Shown here piece after piece: positions 1 to 8,103 of a stretch of DNA of 33,230 nucleotides; positions within the stretch are counted from its first letter, which is position 1, and every line of letters begins with the position of its first letter. The translations under genes were made by a program, and so were the position numbers. The notes under the pieces were generated by a model. That model made no database searches. It was not told where the DNA came from and saw nothing but the letters and a program-made list of their open reading frames with translations. The DNA is from Nitrospirota bacterium (GTDB taxonomy: Bacteria > Nitrospirota > Leptospirillia > Leptospirillales > Leptospirillaceae), in the NCBI GenBank assembly GCA_027314645.1, contig DAHVAL010000004.1, positions 1 through 33,230 on the forward strand, given 5' to 3'.

Positions 1-137
1 GAGATATGCCCTCCCATATAACCCGATGTAACAGATTTGACTCCCCTTACTCTTCTGTAAACGGCATCCAGGCACCAGAAACAACCCCCTCCCAGTGTGG
101 CCAATGAGTCTTTTTCTCCATTTTCTCTATTTTCCAT
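1..137 (-). CDS. msrA: Peptide methionine sulfoxide reductase MsrA, N-terminal part (cut by window edge)
   Basis: Only the first 45 codons are in the window; the gene continues past position 1. The translation contains [16 protein letters not shown] followed by VTSGYMGGH. This is the MsrA signature: GCFWC carries the catalytic cysteine (residue 19 here), and the downstream SGYxGGH motif is also conserved. MsrA reduces methionine-S-sulfoxide in proteins with thioredoxin as electron donor and is usually cytoplasmic. The ATG at 137-135 is preceded by AGGA about 9 bases upstream. A TATACT -10-like box at 218-223 could serve it, but no good -35 accompanies it. The fragment is too short to show the resolving cysteines or a fused MsrB domain. 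Confidence 0.9.
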   Translation of the reverse strand, partial: MENRENGEKDSLATLGGGCFWCLDAVYRRVRGVKSVTSGYMGGHI

Positions 138-181
138 TGCGTTTATCCTGCTCGAGCCGGTTTTAAAAGCCTGAAGAGCGC

Positions 182-202
182 TTGTCGTCGGGGATACGAC
201 AA
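182..202. other. Stem-loop between tRNA-Thr and msrA
   Basis: TTGTCGT (182-188) and ACGACAA (196-202) form a perfect 7-bp stem around a 7-base loop. It lies 75 bases beyond the 3' end of tRNA-Thr and just inside the probable msrA leader, so it could end tRNA transcription or structure the msrA 5' leader. No T-tract follows on either strand. Confidence 0.4.
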
Positions 203-276
203 TGATCTGTTTTGAGGAGTATACCGGAGAACCTTGATATCAGGAATGGGACAAAGATTTTTATGCCAATCAGGAC

Positions 277-351
277 TGGAGCCGGCGGTCGGGATTGAAC
301 CGACGACCTGTCGATTACGAATCGACTGCACTACCACTGTGCTACGCCGGC
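277..351 (-). tRNA. tRNA-Thr (anticodon CGT), CCA encoded
   Basis: A full cloverleaf can be folded by hand on the minus strand. The acceptor stem is GCCGGCG with CGCCGGC, the D stem GCAC/GTGC, and the anticodon stem GTCGA/TCGAC with loop TTCGTAA. The T arm is GTCGG-TTCAATC-CCGAC. The anticodon is CGT, which reads the threonine codon ACG. The discriminator is T at 280, and the genome encodes CCA at 279-277. Position 351 is the mature 5' end. Confidence 0.95.
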
Positions 352-360
352 AGATTTGAT

Positions 361-366
361 TTTATA
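361..366 (-). promoter_or_regulatory. Putative -10 element for tRNA-Thr
   Basis: Read on the minus strand this is TATAAA, 9 bases before the mature 5' end of tRNA-Thr. The best -35 candidate 17 bases upstream (TTCAGC) is weak. Its position between the upstream stem-loop and the tRNA suggests the tRNA has its own promoter. Confidence 0.35.
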
Positions 367-396
367 GCAGACTGAAGATCATAGCTGAACATCAAG

Positions 397-443
397 GGAG
401 AGGCAAGAGATCCAGTGGTTCCAATAGGATCTCCTGCCTCTCT
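397..443 (-). terminator. Long stem-loop after the rodZ-like gene, no U-tract
   Basis: Bases 397-413 pair with 427-443: 16 pairs (one of them G-T at the base) interrupted by one A-C mismatch at 406/434, around a 13-base loop. It sits between the stop of the rodZ-like gene at 512 and tRNA-Thr. That is where transcription of the long tol-to-rodZ run should end. No run of T follows on the minus strand (CTTGATGTTC), so it would be a U-less terminator or an RNA 3'-end stabiliser. Confidence 0.55.
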
Positions 444-511
444 GCAAAGGGACACTTCCGGAGGTTTTTTCTTTTCATCGACATTCAGCCCAAATTCAAT
501 TCCGATCCTCT

Positions 512-1675
512 TTAAAACTGCTGGCCAGAAGATACCCCCTGATTCTGTTGCGGCGGGGTGGGAATAAGCGGAATCACCTTGGGTTTTGGCTTTGCAGCAG
601 CCTTGCCTCCCACCGCCGGGCTCTTTGGTCCAACTTTCTTCACCGCCCCCTGGACATTTCCCTTCTTGACCACATTCATTGGGGCGGATTTCTTTTGATT
701 GTGAAGCGGGCGAAGGCTCAATCTGTTGATGCGACGACGAAGGACGGGATCAGCATTTTGTCCAGCAAACCCCAATCTCCTTCCGTTTAGAAACAAGACA
801 ACTCCATCTCCATATTGCGCGGACAGCGTCATAAAGTTTCTCCCGAGGACAACCCTGCTGTCTCCGGGATTCAAACGAAACCGGTGAACGATCCCGTCAT
901 CCACACCGACGACGACCCATTCACTTTTTAATGCAACAAGCCTTAAGGTCAGGCCATCTTTCACAATTGCAGGCGGATTGGATTTTCCTTGGGTTTTTTT
1001 CGGTCCCTGCACACCTGCATGGGAAGTCTCGGACAGAGGGTTGCTTTCAGATCTCACGGCCAATTGATCCCCTTTTTGAGCGGTGTCGGACGGGGCGGTG
1101 GCATTCGAAATAGCGTTCTTGTCATCGGTTGGTTGAGGGGCTGGAGCGGGAGGAGGAGGGATCGGGGCTGGGTTGACCTGAACAAGAGACTGCTTTTCCT
1201 CACGCGGCTCATGGTCGCTCATAACATACTTTGAGCCTACCGCCAATCCCAAGAGAAGGAGGACAACTCCTCCTCCCCATGCCAAATAATTGGGACTATT
1301 CCCGCTCTGACGAACGTTCACCCCCGACTGGGTTTGAAGGGTCCCATTTTCGTGGGGATCCACCTTCACCATTTCATTCCATTCACTGGTGAAGTGCTCC
1401 ATGAGCTCATTGACATTTAAGCCCAGCAGTTGGGCGTATAGCTTCACGTGTCCTTTGGCGTAGACCATGCTGGGGTATTGTGTCCACGTTCCTTGCTCAA
1501 TGACCTGAATCCATCCAGGACTGATACGGGTGATTTCATCGACATCATCGACCGTCAACTTCTTTTCAAGTCTGGCCCTTTCCAAGATTTTACCGATCCT
1601 CTCCCTCGGCACCGGTAACGGTTCAGGGTTAGCAGGAAGTTCTTCCCCTTCCCTTTCTTCGGCCTCTTCTGTCAT
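512..1675 (-). CDS. rodZ: RodZ-like membrane protein (HTH_25, one TM, DUF4115-like)
   Basis: A 387-residue protein with the RodZ layout. The acidic N-terminus is followed by a cytoplasmic helix-turn-helix (about residues 25-90, LTVDDVDEITRISPGWIQVIEQGTW region). Then come one transmembrane helix (VVLLLLGLAVG, near residue 140), a Pro/Ala-rich periplasmic linker and a beta-rich DUF4115-like domain (VGVDDGIVHRFRLNPGDSR region). The C-terminal tail is rich in Lys and Pro. RodZ links MreB filaments to the elongasome and sets rod shape. The ATG at 1675 is preferred because AAAGGA lies 7 bases before it; an upstream in-frame TTG at 1705 has no better site. It is the last gene of the run, 38 bases after the TPR lipoprotein gene. 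mreB is not in the window, so the symbol rests on architecture. Confidence 0.75.
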   Translation of the reverse strand: MTEEAEEREGEELPANPEPLPVPRERIGKILERARLEKKLTVDDVDEITRISPGWIQVIEQGTWTQYPSMVYAKGHVKLYAQLLGLNVNELMEHFTSEWNEMVKVDPHENGTLQTQSGVNVRQSGNSPNYLAWGGGVVLLLLGLAVGSKYVMSDHEPREEKQSLVQVNPAPIPPPPAPAPQPTDDKNAISNATAPSDTAQKGDQLAVRSESNPLSETSHAGVQGPKKTQGKSNPPAIVKDGLTLRLVALKSEWVVVGVDDGIVHRFRLNPGDSRVVLGRNFMTLSAQYGDGVVLFLNGRRLGFAGQNADPVLRRRINRLSLRPLHNQKKSAPMNVVKKGNVQGAVKKVGPKSPAVGGKAAAKPKPKVIPLIPTPPQQNQGVSSGQQF

Positions 1676-1713
1676 TTTCAGTCCTTTTTTTAAATTTCCT
1701 GGCAATCTTCGCC

Positions 1714-2550
1714 CTATTTTCCCCCGCCGGTCCTGATACTGCCGGTATTTCCGGATACGGACTTCTTATGGCTCTGGAAGCTCTTAGGAAGAATCAAAAG
1801 AAACCGTTTCGCTTTAATGCCGATGCTTGAATTTGGATCGAGACGGACAGCTTCCTCAAAGGCTCTCGTCGCCTTTTCCTGATTTTCCAACTTGAGATAG
1901 GCCCTCCCCAACTCATAATATCCGGCGGAAAAATTCGGCTGAATCCTGATCGCCGCAGAAAAATCCAGCAATGCCTTCTCGTAAGCCCCTTCTGACAAAT
2001 GCACCTTTCCCATCCAATAATGGGCGGGAAGGAAATTTTCATTCCGGAGAAGGGCCTTCGAAAAATATTCCTTTGCCAATTCAAACTTCCCCATTTGCAG
2101 GTACACCTTGCCGATGTTGGCAAGAGGGTAATACGGGGTTCGATTCAAGGTATTTTCAAGGGCCTTACGGAAATCGATCAGAGCCTCCTCCAGATTCTTC
2201 TGCTCAAGGGCGATTTCGCCCAGGTAATTGTAAGTCGAAGATTTGTCCGGGTTGTTTCTTAAGGCCTTGTGAAGTTCTTTTTTTGCATCTTCAAGGTCAT
2301 GCATGAGGTAATACACATGCCCCAGAGAGTAATGGACCTTCGCAATCCCCGGATCAAGATGGTTGGCATATTCGAAATCCCAATAAGCTCCCTGGAGGTC
2401 ATGTTGCCGCAGTTTCCGAAGGCCGGAATTATAATGCTCGATGGCCAAGTTATGATTCTTCTGGGACACGGCCCCTTGACACCCAATCATTATGGCCAGT
2501 ACCACAAAGAGGGAGGAGGAGAGAAAATGGCGTCTCCATCGCTCGAACAC
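1714..2550 (-). CDS. TPR-repeat lipoprotein, PilF/NlpI-like
   Basis: A 278-residue protein with a basic N-terminus, a hydrophobic segment and a probable lipobox ending IMIGC at Cys24 (Met at -3 is unusual). It should therefore be lipid-anchored in the envelope. Residues about 33-250 form six tetratricopeptide repeats, for example AKVHYSLGHVYYLMHDLEDA and SAGYYELGRAYLKLENQEKA. The NRTPYYPLANIGKVYLQMG stretch resembles the fourth-repeat region of PilF/PilW pilotins, but no pilus genes are near. The GTG start at 2550 has GGAGG 8 bases upstream. The gene begins 2 bases after the kinase stop, so the two are co-transcribed. The function is probably scaffolding of an envelope complex; the client is unknown. 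Confidence 0.75.
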   Translation of the reverse strand: MFERWRRHFLSSSLFVVLAIMIGCQGAVSQKNHNLAIEHYNSGLRKLRQHDLQGAYWDFEYANHLDPGIAKVHYSLGHVYYLMHDLEDAKKELHKALRNNPDKSSTYNYLGEIALEQKNLEEALIDFRKALENTLNRTPYYPLANIGKVYLQMGKFELAKEYFSKALLRNENFLPAHYWMGKVHLSEGAYEKALLDFSAAIRIQPNFSAGYYELGRAYLKLENQEKATRAFEEAVRLDPNSSIGIKAKRFLLILPKSFQSHKKSVSGNTGSIRTGGGK

Positions 2551-2552
2551 AG

Positions 2553-3491
2553 TCAGAGCCTCCGTTCCTCATAGTCGATTCTGCCAAATCCGGTCAAATC
2601 GCCAAACTCCCTGATCCGCCCTGAAATTTCATCCATGGAAAGGGACAGCGTCCCGGTCACACCAAAGTCCGACACACAAAAGGAGGCCATGACCGATCCG
2701 ATGATCGACGCCTGTTTCAAGAGCTCCGGACTGCGGTGGCTATGAGAGGTCAAATACCCTAGCAAGCCTCCGGCAAACGAGTCTCCCGCCCCTGTCGGGT
2801 CCTTGACCACCTCAAGCGGCATCGCCGGGGAGGCAAACACTCCCCCCTCATAAAACACCAAAGCCCCGTGCTCCCCCTTCTTGATCGCGACCATCGAAGG
2901 TCCGAGGGACCGTATGGCACGTGCGGCGAGAACGAGGTTAAACTCTCCTGTCAGCATGCGGGCCTCTGATTCATTGATGGTCAGAAGATCGATTTTTTTC
3001 AGGACGCGAAGAAGGGACGTCCTTTTCGAGTCAATCCAGTAGTTCATCGTGTCCAGGGCGACGAGAGCGGGACGGGTCGGGAGAGAATCCAGAATGCCCC
3101 CCTGAATGTCAGGGTCGATATTGGCCAAAAACAAGGTTTCCGGATTGGGGTAATACCGTTCTACCTTGGGATTGAAGGAAAGAAGGCAATTGAGTCGGGT
3201 TTCCTTGGTGATCGCGGTATTGAGGTCGTATGTATATTCCCCTGTCCACGCAAATGTTTTCTCGAGACTTTTCTCGATGCCCCGAAAATCGACCGCTCGG
3301 CGGGAGAGCACCTGAAACCCCTCGTCAGGGTAGTCGTTCCCCACGATGGCCACAATGCCGACGCTTGTCCAATAGGAGGCCGCAACACTTCCATAAAAGG
3401 CGGAGCCTCCGAGTGCCCGTGTCACCGATCCAAACGGTGTCGTCACATCGTCCAAGGCCACCGTTCCAACGATCACCAGCTTGGGACTCAC
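2553..3491 (-). CDS. PfkB/ribokinase-family carbohydrate or nucleoside kinase
   Basis: About 312 residues, normal for the PfkB family. An N-terminal sheet contains GGSAFYGSVAA, the usual substrate-binding GG region. The C-terminal signature DPTGAGDSFAGG supplies the anion hole and catalytic Asp. The gene follows mtnP directly (3-12 bases, depending on the start). PfkB kinases sit beside MTA phosphorylase in several bacteria, so a role in 5-methylthioribose, 5-deoxyribose or purine-nucleoside salvage is plausible. It is not MtnK, which belongs to a different fold. Three starts are possible: GTG 3500, ATG 3497 and GTG 3491. AAGGAG is only correctly spaced (8 bases) for 3491. The substrate cannot be read from the sequence. 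Confidence 0.85.
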   Translation of the reverse strand: MSPKLVIVGTVALDDVTTPFGSVTRALGGSAFYGSVAASYWTSVGIVAIVGNDYPDEGFQVLSRRAVDFRGIEKSLEKTFAWTGEYTYDLNTAITKETRLNCLLSFNPKVERYYPNPETLFLANIDPDIQGGILDSLPTRPALVALDTMNYWIDSKRTSLLRVLKKIDLLTINESEARMLTGEFNLVLAARAIRSLGPSMVAIKKGEHGALVFYEGGVFASPAMPLEVVKDPTGAGDSFAGGLLGYLTSHSHRSPELLKQASIIGSVMASFCVSDFGVTGTLSLSMDEISGRIREFGDLTGFGRIDYEERRL

Positions 3492-3503
3492 CCTCATCAC
3501 TCC

Positions 3504-4409
3504 TTATGATCGCGGTTTCAAAATTCCGAGAAATTCCAACCGTTTTTTGGTTTCCTGCGGAATACAGTCCGGATTGGTCACGAGTGCATTATTGGGCGCT
3601 TCCTGGCAATGACACTTTCCAGTGGCTTCAACGGTTTGAAGCGCCCTTTCCAAAATCCTGTTGGCGGCCGCTATATTTTTTTCCATCACGGCCAGCACGT
3701 CGGAAACCGTGACGGCGTCATGGTCCGGATGCCAACAATCGAAATCCGTGGACAGCGCCAATGTACTGTAGCAAAGACCCGCTTCCCGGGCTAATCGCGC
3801 TTCGGTGACGTTCGTCATTCCGATGACGTCCGCCTTGAATTGTCGATAAAGGAACGACTCGGCCTGCGTGGAAAATGCGGGACCCTCCATACACAGATAC
3901 GTCCCCTTCCGGTGAAACTTCGCCCTGGAAAATTCACATGCCTTCACGAGCGTTTCCCCAAGATCGGGACAGATCGGATGGGCGAACCCCGTATGACCGA
4001 CTGCTCCTTGGCCATAAAAGGTGGACGGCCGTCCTTTCGTCCAATCGATGAACTGGTTCACGATCACCATGTCGCCCGGAATGATGGATTCGCTCAAGGA
4101 CCCGACCGCCGACACGGAAAAAATCCGGCGGACCCCCAGCGCCACAAATCCTGCAATATTCGCCCGATAGTTGATTTCCCCCGGAAGATACCGATGGCCT
4201 GCACCGTGGCGCGAGAGAAACGCGACGGGAACATCGCCGATCTCCCCCAGCATGAAGGGATCCGAAGGTTGTCCCCAGGGGGTTTCGACCATCGTGGGAA
4301 CCAGACCGGAAAGTCCCTTGAGTTGATAGAGCCCCGAGCCTCCGATAATTCCGACCCTCTCTTTTTGACCTTTTCTTTCCACCGATCCGGTCTTCCCCCG
4401 TGTGCGCAT
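3504..4409 (-). CDS. mtnP: S-methyl-5'-thioadenosine phosphorylase
   Basis: A 301-residue member of the MTAP/PNP family. The motifs GIIGGSGLY (phosphate loop), FLSRHGAGHRYLPGEINYRAN, CMEGPAFSTQAES and VIGMTNVTEARLARE are the classical MTAP signatures. It cleaves methylthioadenosine, the by-product of polyamine synthesis and of some SAM reactions, with phosphate to adenine and 5-methylthioribose-1-phosphate. NVTEARLAREAGLCYSTLALSTDFDCW matches MTA phosphorylases rather than guanosine-type PNPs. The ATG at 4409 is preceded by AAGGAG about 10 bases upstream. It lies 35 bases after miaA and just before the PfkB kinase. The usual mtnA-mtnK salvage genes are not in the window. Confidence 0.93.
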   Translation of the reverse strand: MRTRGKTGSVERKGQKERVGIIGGSGLYQLKGLSGLVPTMVETPWGQPSDPFMLGEIGDVPVAFLSRHGAGHRYLPGEINYRANIAGFVALGVRRIFSVSAVGSLSESIIPGDMVIVNQFIDWTKGRPSTFYGQGAVGHTGFAHPICPDLGETLVKACEFSRAKFHRKGTYLCMEGPAFSTQAESFLYRQFKADVIGMTNVTEARLAREAGLCYSTLALSTDFDCWHPDHDAVTVSDVLAVMEKNIAAANRILERALQTVEATGKCHCQEAPNNALVTNPDCIPQETKKRLEFLGILKPRS

Positions 4410-4444
4410 TAACTGTATTCTCCTTCCCGCTTCTCAGTCACAAA

Positions 4445-5389
4445 TCAACAAGAAATCTTTCCGATCGTACCACACACCAACGAGAGGTCCAAGGGAACAT
4501 CCCCGTCTTTTTCGGGGCGAACCCACGTGATTTCTTGCATGTGCCGAAACCATGTCATCTGGCGCTTCGCGTATTGCCGGGTTTTTACGAGGACTTTTTC
4601 CTCAAGGTCCGCCCTTGATTGCTCCCCTTTCAGAAAGGACACCACATCCCGATACCCCAAACTGTTGAACCCCGGAACGTCAGGCGAGGTTCCGGCCTTC
4701 AACAGACTTTCCACTTCTTCGATCCACCCCATCTCGAACATCTGATTCACCCTGGCCCGAATGCGCTGGTGGAGATTCTCCCTCCCGGGATCCAAGCCGA
4801 TGACCCCTCCATAGGCGACTCCGTCTCCCCGAAATGTTTTATACAGATCGGTCGGAGAAAGGGAAAACTCGTCCATGAGGTAAAGAGCTCTCAAGATCCG
4901 GAACCGGTCATTGGGGTGAATGCGATCAGATCTCGTTTGATCAAGGGTTTTTAATTTCTCGAAGAGATCGGTCGTCGCCACCGATTCCCAGCGCTTCCGA
5001 TACGCTTCATAGTGGGCGAGAGGTCTTTCGGGAAGGTCGACAAGGCCAAAGAGGAGCGAATCGATGTAGAGCCCCGTTCCCCCGCAAAGAATCACCTTTT
5101 TCCCGCGCCGCCGGATGTCACGAATGGCGGTTTGCGCATCGCGAACAAAATCCCCTGCGCTATAAGGCTTATCAATCGCATAGAAATCCATGAGGTGGTG
5201 CGTGATCCCCCTCTGTTCCTGAAGAGGAACCTTCCCCGTCCCCACCGATATCTCCCGATAAATCTGCCGGGAGTCGGCCGATATGACTTCCGCGTTTAGG
5301 GTGTGCGCCAAGGTGCGCGCCAAGTGACTCTTTCCGGAGGATGTGGGGCCCACAATCACCAAATCGATCACTATCATCGGCCGAACCAT
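4445..5389 (-). CDS. miaA: tRNA dimethylallyltransferase MiaA
   Basis: A 314-residue protein of typical length. It has a Walker A GPTSSGKS, the substrate motif ISADSRQIYREISVGTGK, the GGTGLY segment, and the C-terminal GYRDVVSFLKG and TRQYAKRQMTWFR motifs. It transfers a dimethylallyl group to N6 of A37 in tRNAs reading UNN codons. It overlaps the end of mutL by 16 bases. A second in-frame ATG at 5377 overlaps the mutL stop (ATGA). Neither start has a clear ribosome binding site, so initiation is probably coupled to mutL termination. The mutL-miaA pair is a common bacterial arrangement; hfq, which often follows, is absent here. Confidence 0.95.
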   Translation of the reverse strand: MVRPMIVIDLVIVGPTSSGKSHLARTLAHTLNAEVISADSRQIYREISVGTGKVPLQEQRGITHHLMDFYAIDKPYSAGDFVRDAQTAIRDIRRRGKKVILCGGTGLYIDSLLFGLVDLPERPLAHYEAYRKRWESVATTDLFEKLKTLDQTRSDRIHPNDRFRILRALYLMDEFSLSPTDLYKTFRGDGVAYGGVIGLDPGRENLHQRIRARVNQMFEMGWIEEVESLLKAGTSPDVPGFNSLGYRDVVSFLKGEQSRADLEEKVLVKTRQYAKRQMTWFRHMQEITWVRPEKDGDVPLDLSLVCGTIGKISC

Positions 5390-7221
5390 TGGTCGATGGC
5401 TTCTTTGGGAAATCGGATCATCGTCGGTCGTCCATGCGGACAGGTGTAGGGATGGGGAGTGGCCAGAAGCTCCCGAAGGATCCTCTCCCCGTCCATCACA
5501 TTCAATTGGTCATTCCTCCGGACGCTTTGATGGCAGGAAAGGGTCATCAGGGCCTCATCAATCCGATCCGAGCGCAGGATGGGGAGATCGAAATCCTCCG
5601 ATGTCTCTCGAAGGCCATTGAGGGAGTCGATCGGGTCCTCTCCTTCCAGAAGAAAAGGGACCGATCGGATCCTGAACACCTCGGGACCGGTCCGATCCAT
5701 ATCGAACCCGATCCGTCTCAGCTCATCTAAGCGGTTGTCGAGGCTGTCCGCCACGTGGGGAGGAACACGGTAGACCGCCGGAAAGAGGAGGGCGATCGTG
5801 GAGACACCTTCGCTGGACACCTGATGGCGGAATTTTTCGTAGTTGATTCTCTCGTGAGCGGTGTGCCAATCCACCAATGCCAGATCCTGCCCAAGGACGA
5901 TGACGAGATAGGTTCCTGCAATCTGACCCAGAACCGTCGCCTTTCCCGGCTCGGAAAAGCGGTCCACCGGAGGAAGGCCTTTCAGGATTTCCGGAAGTCG
6001 ATGGAGATTCGTGGAACGATCCTTCTCATAAGACGGCAGAGGGCCCCTTACGGACGGCGGTGGGGACTGCTCCTTGCGAGGAAAATCGGGTGCGGGTCCC
6101 CATTGTTCCCCCGTCGCCGCGGGTCCTGAAACGATTTCGGAGGCACGATGCGAAGGTGTGAAGCTTGAGGACGGTTCTGCCGCCAATTGAGGCGCGAAGG
6201 AATCGGAAGATTGCGGCCCAATCACCTGGGCGTCAAAGAGAGAAAATGACTCATCGACCGCTCTCCTCACAAGGGAGAAGAGGCGATCTCCATCCAACAA
6301 ACGGACTTCCCGCTTTGTCGGATGGACGTTGACGTCCAACTTCTCCGGGTCGATCTCCAGATAGACCCAGGCCCCGACGTACACATCACGCGATAGCTTC
6401 CCCCCCATTCCCTGCGTGATCGCCTCGAAGAGTCCGGGGTGGCGCACCCAGCGGCGGTTGATGAAAAGATGCTGGTAATGTCGATCTTTCCTGAGCTTGT
6501 CCGGTCGAAGCAGGTAGACCGAGACGCGCCGTTCCTCCCCTCGTATTTCATGGGACACCAAGTCCTCCTCCGAAAAACTGGGGTAGAGATCAAGGAGTCG
6601 AAGGTAATGGGAGGGACGGGGCTCCAGGGAAAGAATCTTTCTCGTCGGCGAGGACATGTCGAATTGGCATTCGTGGAAGCTCAAGGCAAGACGGGTCACG
6701 GATTCAATGAGATGACCCATTTCGGTCTGGGACGACTTCAAGAATTTCCGGCGCACCGGAACATTAAAAAACAGGTCTCTGATGGTGACCGTCGTTCCGA
6801 CGGGCCCGGACCAATCCGTTATGGAGGGGTCCTCCCCGGGAACGAGGCTCATGCGTGATCCGACAGATTCGAACGCATGGCGCGTCTCGACCGTGACCCT
6901 TGAAACGGAGGAAATTGCTGCCAGCGCTTCTCCGCGGAACCCCAGTGTCCTGGCCGACGCGAGATCTTCAAAAGAGGTGATTTTGCTTGTGGCATGCCTC
7001 AGGAAGGCACGGGGAAGGTCGTCCCGGAGAATCCCGCACCCGTTGTCTCGAACCTGAACCAGACCCTCTTCGCTGGTCTCGACCGCCACCGACACCCGCG
7101 TCGCCCCGGCATCAAGACTATTTTCGATCAATTCCTTAAGGACCGAGGCAGGACGTTCCACCACCTCACCGGCGGCGATTTGATTGACAAGCGAAGGAGG
7201 GAGTTCCTGAATGATTCCCAT
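5374..7221 (-). CDS. mutL: DNA mismatch repair protein MutL
   Basis: 615 residues from the ATG at 7221. The N-terminal GHKL ATPase is clear: NQIAAGEVVERPASVLKEL, DNGCGI, RHATSKI and GFRGEALAAISSV. A Ser/Pro-rich linker spans about residues 325-420. The C-terminal dimerisation and nuclease domain contains DWHTAHERINYE (near residue 450) and TCPHGRP close to the end. In MutL nucleases the first motif is DQHA-x2-E-x4-E. Here Q and A are replaced by W and T, but D, H and both E are kept, so metal-dependent nicking is plausible. An in-frame extension to 7296 exists, but the 7221 start matches the conserved N-terminus and lies 4 bases after the cpoB stop. Confidence 0.95.
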   Translation of the reverse strand: MGIIQELPPSLVNQIAAGEVVERPASVLKELIENSLDAGATRVSVAVETSEEGLVQVRDNGCGILRDDLPRAFLRHATSKITSFEDLASARTLGFRGEALAAISSVSRVTVETRHAFESVGSRMSLVPGEDPSITDWSGPVGTTVTIRDLFFNVPVRRKFLKSSQTEMGHLIESVTRLALSFHECQFDMSSPTRKILSLEPRPSHYLRLLDLYPSFSEEDLVSHEIRGEERRVSVYLLRPDKLRKDRHYQHLFINRRWVRHPGLFEAITQGMGGKLSRDVYVGAWVYLEIDPEKLDVNVHPTKREVRLLDGDRLFSLVRRAVDESFSLFDAQVIGPQSSDSFAPQLAAEPSSSFTPSHRASEIVSGPAATGEQWGPAPDFPRKEQSPPPSVRGPLPSYEKDRSTNLHRLPEILKGLPPVDRFSEPGKATVLGQIAGTYLVIVLGQDLALVDWHTAHERINYEKFRHQVSSEGVSTIALLFPAVYRVPPHVADSLDNRLDELRRIGFDMDRTGPEVFRIRSVPFLLEGEDPIDSLNGLRETSEDFDLPILRSDRIDEALMTLSCHQSVRRNDQLNVMDGERILRELLATPHPYTCPHGRPTMIRFPKEAIDQWFGR

Positions 7222-7225
7222 CGTC

Positions 7226-8059
7226 CTATTCGTCAAGCCTGGAAAGACGCCTTTTTGCCAAATCCCCCAATTGCTGTTCCAGGGGAAAGAGCTCAAGGAC
7301 GCGACGGTAATTGTGAACGGCGAGCTTTCTATCGTTCAAATGCTCGTAAACCTGCCCCTTTTTATAATAAGCCGTGGCTTTTTTGGGACTGCCCACATAT
7401 TTGTGGATCACCGCGTCATACAAGGCAAGGGCGCGATGATAATGCTGGAGGTTATAATTGGATTGCGCTTCCCAGAACACCGCCGAAGAGGCGAGGTGAG
7501 AGTCGGGATACTGCTCGACAAGGGACCCGAACTCATGAATCGCCACATCAAAATGTCCTTGCTGATAATCCGAATAGGCCTGATGATAGATCATGTCGGG
7601 GGATTCCGTCGGCTGAGAGGGCCCCTTGACTACCGCCACCCCAGGAACCGCAGAAGGAGCGGGCGAAGGCGCCGACGCCCCTTTGCCGGGCGGCGAGGCA
7701 ATCGGCGTGGCAGGACCTTTTGGCCCGTTTGCTCCCGCTTTTCCCAAGGAAGACAGCTGGGCATTTTGGGTTTCGATCTTGTTCATCAATTGATCAAGAC
7801 GATGATTGATGCGCTCCATGCGGTCCCGGAGACGGGCGATCCTGAGCTTCTGATTGTCAAGGCGCGTTTCCATATCCGCCAATTGGCTTCCCCCGCCACC
7901 AGAACCCGGAGAGTGTGTTTCGACCTTCGAAACCCGGGTTGAAAGGGAATCCATCTGGGCCCTTAAATCGGACATATCGCTCTGAGTTGCACAGGCCGAG
8001 AGCGCAATCCCGAAAACACAGACAATCCCGACCCCTGCAAGAGCCTTTTTTTTCTTCAT
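7226..8059 (-). CDS. cpoB: Tol-associated TPR lipoprotein CpoB (YbgF)
   Basis: 277 residues. The lipobox LSAC at Cys23 is unusual, since E. coli CpoB is a soluble periplasmic protein. Next comes a coiled coil (about residues 25-105, MDSLSTRVSKVE and RMERINHRLDQLMNK regions), a Pro/Ser/Gly linker, and three TPR units in the C-terminal 125 residues (YHQAYSDYQQGHFDVAIHEF, AQSNYNLQHYHRALALYDAV, GQVYEHLNDRKLAVHNYRRV). CpoB coordinates the Tol machine with peptidoglycan synthesis at division. The ATG at 8059 has AAGGA about 8 bases upstream. The gene follows tolB by 44 bases. pal, which normally stands between them, is missing. Confidence 0.88.
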   Translation of the reverse strand: MKKKKALAGVGIVCVFGIALSACATQSDMSDLRAQMDSLSTRVSKVETHSPGSGGGGSQLADMETRLDNQKLRIARLRDRMERINHRLDQLMNKIETQNAQLSSLGKAGANGPKGPATPIASPPGKGASAPSPAPSAVPGVAVVKGPSQPTESPDMIYHQAYSDYQQGHFDVAIHEFGSLVEQYPDSHLASSAVFWEAQSNYNLQHYHRALALYDAVIHKYVGSPKKATAYYKKGQVYEHLNDRKLAVHNYRRVLELFPLEQQLGDLAKRRLSRLDE

Positions 8060-8103
8060 TCTGCATCCTTTCCGATCATGGATTCTTTCACACACCAGGG
8101 TTA

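Noticed and set aside
2922-2940. TGGCAC sequence resembling a sigma-54 -24 element
   Set aside because: It lies inside the pfkB-like coding sequence, and no TTGC -12 element follows at the required spacing.
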